Assembly: GCA_947630385.1 (NCBI GenBank)
Contig: CANRHG010000015.1
Coordinates: 1 to 18,432 of the forward strand
Direction of reading: 5' to 3'
Source of the DNA: an uncultured Eubacteriaceae bacterium
Lineage (GTDB): Bacteria > Bacillota > Clostridia > Eubacteriales > Eubacteriaceae
Length of the DNA stretch: 18,432 nucleotides
Shown in pieces: positions 15,186 through 18,432 of the stretch (position 1 is the first letter of the stretch; each line of letters starts with the position of its first letter). The notes under the pieces were generated by a model, which did no database searches, had not been told where the DNA came from, and saw only the letters and a program-made list of their open reading frames with translations. Made by a program: the position numbers and the translations under genes.

Positions 15186-15258
15186 GCGAAAATAACAGTT
15201 TCAAGCTGCGACAAACGAAAAAATAACGTATCAAGCGCGAAAATTTAAGTTCTCAAAC
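15186..15258 (+). repeat. Three imperfect 20-21-bp direct repeats, putative TnsB-binding sites
   Basis: The copies are CGAAAATAACAGTTTCAAGC (15187-15206), a variant with A6 and GTATCAAGC (15216-15236), and CGAAAATTTAAGTTC plus TCAAAC (15238-15258). All share CGAAAA at the start and a TCAA-(G/A)C end. Spacing between starts is 29 and 22 bp. In Tn7 the tnsA-side end carries several close or overlapping sites of about 22 bp bound by TnsB, which also repress the tns promoter. Position and size here match that pattern. A weaker fourth copy may lie at 15131-15153. Confidence 0.55.
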
Positions 15259-15286
15259 TTTTAAACCAGAAAATATTATAAAATGC

Positions 15287-15314
15287 TTGACATAGGATTT
15301 TATCACGCTATAAT
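15287..15314 (+). promoter_or_regulatory. tnsA: Strong sigma-A promoter of tnsABC
   Basis: TTGACA (15287-15292) and TATAAT (15309-15314) are both consensus, with a 16-bp spacer. GGAGG (15350-15354) follows, 7 nt before the tnsA ATG. The TnsB-like repeats end 28 bp upstream of the -35, well placed for feedback control. Confidence 0.85.
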
Positions 15315-15361
15315 AGTATTTATAAAGCAAACATATATTAAAACCATATGGAGGCAACAAC

Positions 15362-16141
15362 ATGAGAAAAACCTATCCCATCAACGAAGAAAAACGGCTA
15401 AAGCGCTGCGGGGCGACCGGTAAAGAATACGAGCCGTTCATCCGGCATACGGATTTCAGCTCGGAAGGAAACGTGATCCGGGCCAAAGGTCAGACGGTCC
15501 CCAGGGTCTACAACCTGTTTTCCAATCTCGAGTACGCCCACTTCCTGATGCTCGACCGCGACCCGTACGTTACGGATATCAGAGAGCAGTACCCGCTCTC
15601 GCCAAAAGAGGATACGTTAGAGATCGCAAGGCGTCTGGGGATCAAGCACCCAAAAAACCCAAAAACGGGCGAGCCGGTCATGATGACGACCGACCTGCTC
15701 GTTACCCGCAGCAAAGACGGCAAGTCGTGGCTGGAGGCTTACGACGTAAAACCCTACAAGCGCTCGCAGCATAAGCGGGTAAAGGACAAACGCCTGATCG
15801 AAGAGGCTTACTGGAAAAACCAGGGTGTTCCTCTTACGCTGCTTACCGAACGCGACGTCGACCGTACGGTCATAAACAATCTGAAGATCTTGAGCCACGT
15901 TACACGCCCGAAAAACGAGCTGCTGCTTAAGACGTTCAAATCGAGGCTGCCGGAGACGGGTCTTCGGATGAGGGATTTCTTTACGGCTTTTGACGAAGAA
16001 TTCTCTCTTACGCCGGGGACGGGCCTAAACTGTTTTGAATGGCTGGTCAAAGACCGCCAGATCGACCTCGATCTTAAAAAACATCTTCACAAAAAGGAGA
16101 TACAAAATGCGCACTGGAAAGACCTATGTCAATGTGTATAA
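15362..16141 (+). CDS. tnsA: Tn7-like transposition endonuclease TnsA
   Basis: TnsA cuts the 5' ends of the transposon so that, with TnsB, the element moves by cut-and-paste rather than replicating. The protein is 259 aa, close to the 273 aa of Tn7 TnsA. The restriction-endonuclease-like domain shows E57 (SNLEYAHFLMLDRDP), D111 (MMTTDLLVT) and K130 (EAYDVKP), with spacing very close to the catalytic E-D-K triad of Tn7 TnsA, so it should be active. About residues 140-205 are the C-terminal helical TnsA domain (KRLIEEAYWKNQGVPLTLLT). The start is ATG 15362, with GGAGG 7 nt upstream and a consensus promoter. The 3' end overlaps the tnsB start by 35 nt. Confidence 0.95.
   Translation: MRKTYPINEEKRLKRCGATGKEYEPFIRHTDFSSEGNVIRAKGQTVPRVYNLFSNLEYAHFLMLDRDPYVTDIREQYPLSPKEDTLEIARRLGIKHPKNPKTGEPVMMTTDLLVTRSKDGKSWLEAYDVKPYKRSQHKRVKDKRLIEEAYWKNQGVPLTLLTERDVDRTVINNLKILSHVTRPKNELLLKTFKSRLPETGLRMRDFFTAFDEEFSLTPGTGLNCFEWLVKDRQIDLDLKKHLHKKEIQNAHWKDLCQCV
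16094..16099 (+). promoter_or_regulatory. tnsB: Ribosome binding site that fixes the tnsB start
   Basis: AAGGAG lies inside the tnsA 3' end, 7 nt before ATG 16107. The upstream in-frame ATG at 16035 has no such site and would force a 107-nt overlap with tnsA. Confidence 0.8.
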
Positions 16142-18110
16142 CGGCAGAATCTACAGGGTCGTACGCGAAGACGCGTGCGAGACCTGTCTGTTTGCCCTCA
16201 ACGACAAAACCCACAAGGAAGGGCTTGACTTTGACTTGCTGCCGACTAAAACCTTTAAGGGTTGGATCAAAAACAGGATCTACGTCGACTGCGAAGACCC
16301 GACGGATTACGTAAATACCTACATCATGTCGGAACAGGCGCGCGAAAAAATGAACGAGCGCTTTAAAATAGCCAAGGAGATCTGTGCCTATGAAGACGGG
16401 GCTTTTTTCAAAAAGTCCAAGCGCAAGAGAGTACTGGATCACTTTAGCGGGATTTACGGCCTTTCGCACAGAACGCTGCGCCGGCTGATGAACAGCTACT
16501 TCAACGGGAATATGTGCCCCATCGCGGTCGCGCCCCGTACGACCAACAACGGCTGTCCCGGAAAAACAAAAAAGTACGTGGGCAAACCCGGCCCGGCCGG
16601 AAAATATCCGGGAACGACGGCGTACAACAGCCAGAAAAAGTTCGAGGCGGCCTATAAAAAGATCTACTTGGGCCGGCAGAAAAAGTCCATCCGGGACGCT
16701 TACGATTACCTCGTGAACACGTACTTCACGGGTCCAAACGGAAACGAACTGCCGACCAGTCCGACCTATGATCAGTTCCGACGCTACGTCCATAAACAGG
16801 ACAGTTTTACCGAGGCACAAAAAAGGGAAGGAAAACGCGCAGCCGAACAGAAATACCGGGTCCACCATTCAACCGAAGACGCCGACGCCACCTTCCCTTA
16901 CCAGATCGTCCAGATCGACGCGACGCCGCTTTCGGTCAACTGCGTCTCCACTTACAACCAGAACGTCCTCGTCGGGCGTCCGCACGCGTACTTCGCCATC
17001 GACGTCTACAGCCGTATGGTCGTCGGCTTTGCTCTGACCTTCGAGAACAACGGTTACCTGTCTTTGGTCGAGTGCATCGTCAACATCGTCGAAGACAAAG
17101 AAAAGGCCTGCCACCGGGATGGCTTTGAAATCGAGCCCGGCTCGTGGAACGTCTCAGGGATCTTCCCCACCGAGATTGACGTCGACCGCGGCGAAGGCTG
17201 GAGCCGCAACGCAAAAAACATCACCGAGGTTTACGGTTGCAAGATCGAAAACAAAAAGAGCTACCGCGGAGACCTAAAAGGAATCGTGGAGCGCCTGATC
17301 GGCTCGGTGGAAAGCTACGTCAAGACCCACTTTCCAGGAGCCATCTTAAAAGACCACCCGGACCGCGGCGACAGAGACAACAGCGGGGAGGCGTGTCTTA
17401 ACATAAACGACGTAAAAGAGATCCTGGTCCACAAGATCATCGAACACAACAACCTTCAGATCGACAAGTTTTCCTACTCGGAAGAACAGCTGCTCGACCA
17501 GGAGCTGCCGGTGCCCCGTCTACTTTTTGAAAACGGCCTACCAAAAGCGCAGGGCGTAAGACAGGACGTCGATCCCGAAAAACTCAGATGGAACATCATC
17601 AAAGAAGAAGAACGTACTATCCGGACGGACAAGATGGTCTATCTGAACGACCTGCGTTATTCTGCACAGGACGAAAACATCCAGGCGCTGCTTAGAAAAC
17701 TTGCAGGAAAGAAAGTTCGCGTCATGTACAGCGAACGCGACACCAACCATATCCGGGTGATTGAAGAACAAACGCGTTCGGACTTCATGCTGGAGCTCAT
17801 CCCCAAACAGAGGACGGACCTTACCAGAAGCGAACGCATGGCCCTTAAAGAGGCGACCGACAAAAAACGGGAAGAATACAACCGCACCGAAGGACGAAGG
17901 ATCAAGGCCGCGACGGCAGCCAAAACCGAAACGGTCATCTCAGAGGCCCAAAGCCGTACGGATGAAAAGCCGGATACCAAACACAAACGTGAGAACCGTC
18001 AGAAAGAAAAAGAAAAGCTGCGCCAAAGTATGGCAGATCAAATCGAAGAAAACTTCGAAAAAAACCAGAGCCGCCTGGCCGGCCCAAACGCCAGAGGATG
18101 GAGGAAATGA
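16107..18110 (+). CDS. tnsB: Tn7-like DDE transposase TnsB
   Basis: TnsB binds the transposon ends, cuts the 3' strands and joins them to the target. The frame is open from 16035, but I choose ATG 16107 because AAGGAG (16094-16099) lies 7 nt upstream; this gives 667 aa, near the usual size. The N-terminal DNA-binding helices lie at about 85-245. The retroviral integrase-like core follows, with D271 (QIDATPLS), D360 (EIDVDRGEGWS) and E395 (LKGIVERLIGS). The 35-residue D-E spacing is standard, so the catalytic triad is intact. A beta-barrel-like region lies at about 495-560 and a long charged, basic helical tail at about 575-667, the part that contacts TnsC in Tn7. The stop overlaps the start region of tnsC. 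Confidence 0.96.
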   Translation: MRTGKTYVNVYNGRIYRVVREDACETCLFALNDKTHKEGLDFDLLPTKTFKGWIKNRIYVDCEDPTDYVNTYIMSEQAREKMNERFKIAKEICAYEDGAFFKKSKRKRVLDHFSGIYGLSHRTLRRLMNSYFNGNMCPIAVAPRTTNNGCPGKTKKYVGKPGPAGKYPGTTAYNSQKKFEAAYKKIYLGRQKKSIRDAYDYLVNTYFTGPNGNELPTSPTYDQFRRYVHKQDSFTEAQKREGKRAAEQKYRVHHSTEDADATFPYQIVQIDATPLSVNCVSTYNQNVLVGRPHAYFAIDVYSRMVVGFALTFENNGYLSLVECIVNIVEDKEKACHRDGFEIEPGSWNVSGIFPTEIDVDRGEGWSRNAKNITEVYGCKIENKKSYRGDLKGIVERLIGSVESYVKTHFPGAILKDHPDRGDRDNSGEACLNINDVKEILVHKIIEHNNLQIDKFSYSEEQLLDQELPVPRLLFENGLPKAQGVRQDVDPEKLRWNIIKEEERTIRTDKMVYLNDLRYSAQDENIQALLRKLAGKKVRVMYSERDTNHIRVIEEQTRSDFMLELIPKQRTDLTRSERMALKEATDKKREEYNRTEGRRIKAATAAKTETVISEAQSRTDEKPDTKHKRENRQKEKEKLRQSMADQIEENFEKNQSRLAGPNARGWRK

Positions 18111-18112
18111 AA

Positions 18113-18432
18113 ATGATAAATCCTATAACCTACAATGGAGAAAACACCAGAGGGGGAGAAGCAAACCCCTTACTCGAAGCACTGCCGCCGTTTGAAAAAG
18201 ATCCGGGAAAGATCATCGACCGTTTCGACCAGCTCCGTACAGCCCAGCCGTCCGACCGGGAAGGGTCTGTAGATGAACGGCTGGACAAGATCGAATCGAT
18301 CGACGCGGATAGCTACTACTGTTTCCAGAACTGGCATCTGGCGATGGCAGCCAAGATCGACAGCCTCATGCGCTACCGCTACAGCCGCCACAATCCGCTC
18401 GACCTTTCCGCCGTGCCCATGCTCAAGGAAAT
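18113..18432 (+). CDS. tnsC: Tn7-like AAA+ regulator TnsC (N-terminal part, cut by window edge)
   Basis: About 106 residues are visible. TnsC is the ATP-dependent regulator that links target choice to TnsAB. The N-terminus shows NPLLEALPP, matching the conserved start region of TnsC proteins, and IDSLMRYRYSRHNPLD, which corresponds to the segment before the ATPase domain in Tn7 TnsC. The Walker A and B motifs lie beyond the window. An ATG at 18107 forms an ATGA overlap with the tnsB stop, but GGAGG (18100-18104) is only 2 nt from it and 8 nt from the in-frame ATG at 18113, so 18113 is the better start. Confidence 0.88.
   Translation, partial: MINPITYNGENTRGGEANPLLEALPPFEKDPGKIIDRFDQLRTAQPSDREGSVDERLDKIESIDADSYYCFQNWHLAMAAKIDSLMRYRYSRHNPLDLSAVPMLKE

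Larger units (their letters stand above)
15040..15361. promoter_or_regulatory. Divergent control region between the ORF380-hsd operon and tnsABC
   Basis: This 322-bp non-coding region holds, from left to right, the weak ribosome binding site of ORF380, an inverted repeat (15092-15110), an extended -10 promoter reading left (15121-15129), three imperfect direct repeats (15186-15258) and a strong promoter plus ribosome binding site for tnsA. Transposon ends of the Tn7 family usually lie next to tnsA and carry TnsB sites, so an end may fall here, but no 5'-TGT terminus lies suitably outside the repeats. Confidence 0.6.
15186..18432 (+). mobile_element. Tn7-like transposon core (tnsA, tnsB, tnsC start), right part beyond window
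   Basis: Consecutive tnsA, tnsB and tnsC with overlapping ends, plus repeats upstream of tnsA, define the transposition module of a Tn7-like element. The boundaries are not determined. The left limit given is the first putative TnsB repeat. The divergent operon to the left has similar base composition and may belong to the same element. The target-selection gene (tniQ/tnsD type) is not in view. Confidence 0.75.

Noticed and set aside
16074..16868. 264-codon open frame on the minus strand
   Set aside because: It lies antisense inside tnsB, which has intact catalytic residues and a ribosome binding site; the antisense protein has no recognisable motif.

Overview
The window looks like accessory DNA from a Gram-positive anaerobe of the Bacillota (Clostridia or Erysipelotrichia type). 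This rests on strong AGGAGG-type ribosome binding sites, several TTG starts, and two large secreted proteins built from Big_2, InlB-like, GBS-Bsp-like, ChW and DUF5648-like modules. The genus cannot be read from the sequence. No rRNA, tRNA or CRISPR array was seen.

Layout. (1) 1-6661, minus strand: two exported surface proteins. The left one (RCC1-like repeats, helical middle, InlB-like repeat, DUF5648-like end) runs off the left edge. The second (969 aa) carries Big_2, InlB-like, GBS-Bsp-like and ChW modules. (2) 6662-7610: a divergent AT-rich region, a small XRE-family regulator on the plus strand, two terminators and a 140-bp element with imperfect terminal inverted repeats. (3) 7611-15039, minus strand: one tightly packed five-gene operon, transcribed in the order ORF380, ORF392, hsdM, hsdS, hsdR. 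The last three form a complete type I restriction-modification system whose specificity subunit is only half the usual size. The first two are unrecognised. ORF392 has a zinc ribbon and helix-turn-helix like the N-terminus of ISL3 transposases, followed by a region where the DDE catalytic residues seem to be lost. (4) 15040-15361: a divergent control region with a promoter on each strand, an inverted repeat and three imperfect direct repeats that resemble TnsB-binding sites. (5) 15362-18432, plus strand: tnsA, tnsB and the start of tnsC of a Tn7-like transposon, with the TnsA and TnsB catalytic residues intact.

How it may fit together. The tns genes encode a cut-and-paste transposition machine. 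The divergent operon shares their high-GC composition, apart from a low-GC segment covering hsdS and the 3' part of hsdM, and is probably defence cargo or an accessory module of the same element. The best candidate for something undescribed is the ORF380-ORF392 pair. It is translationally coupled to the type I system and faces tnsABC across putative TnsB sites, so it could be a regulator or partner of the restriction system, or a target-selection module for the transposon. No transposon terminus could be placed with confidence.
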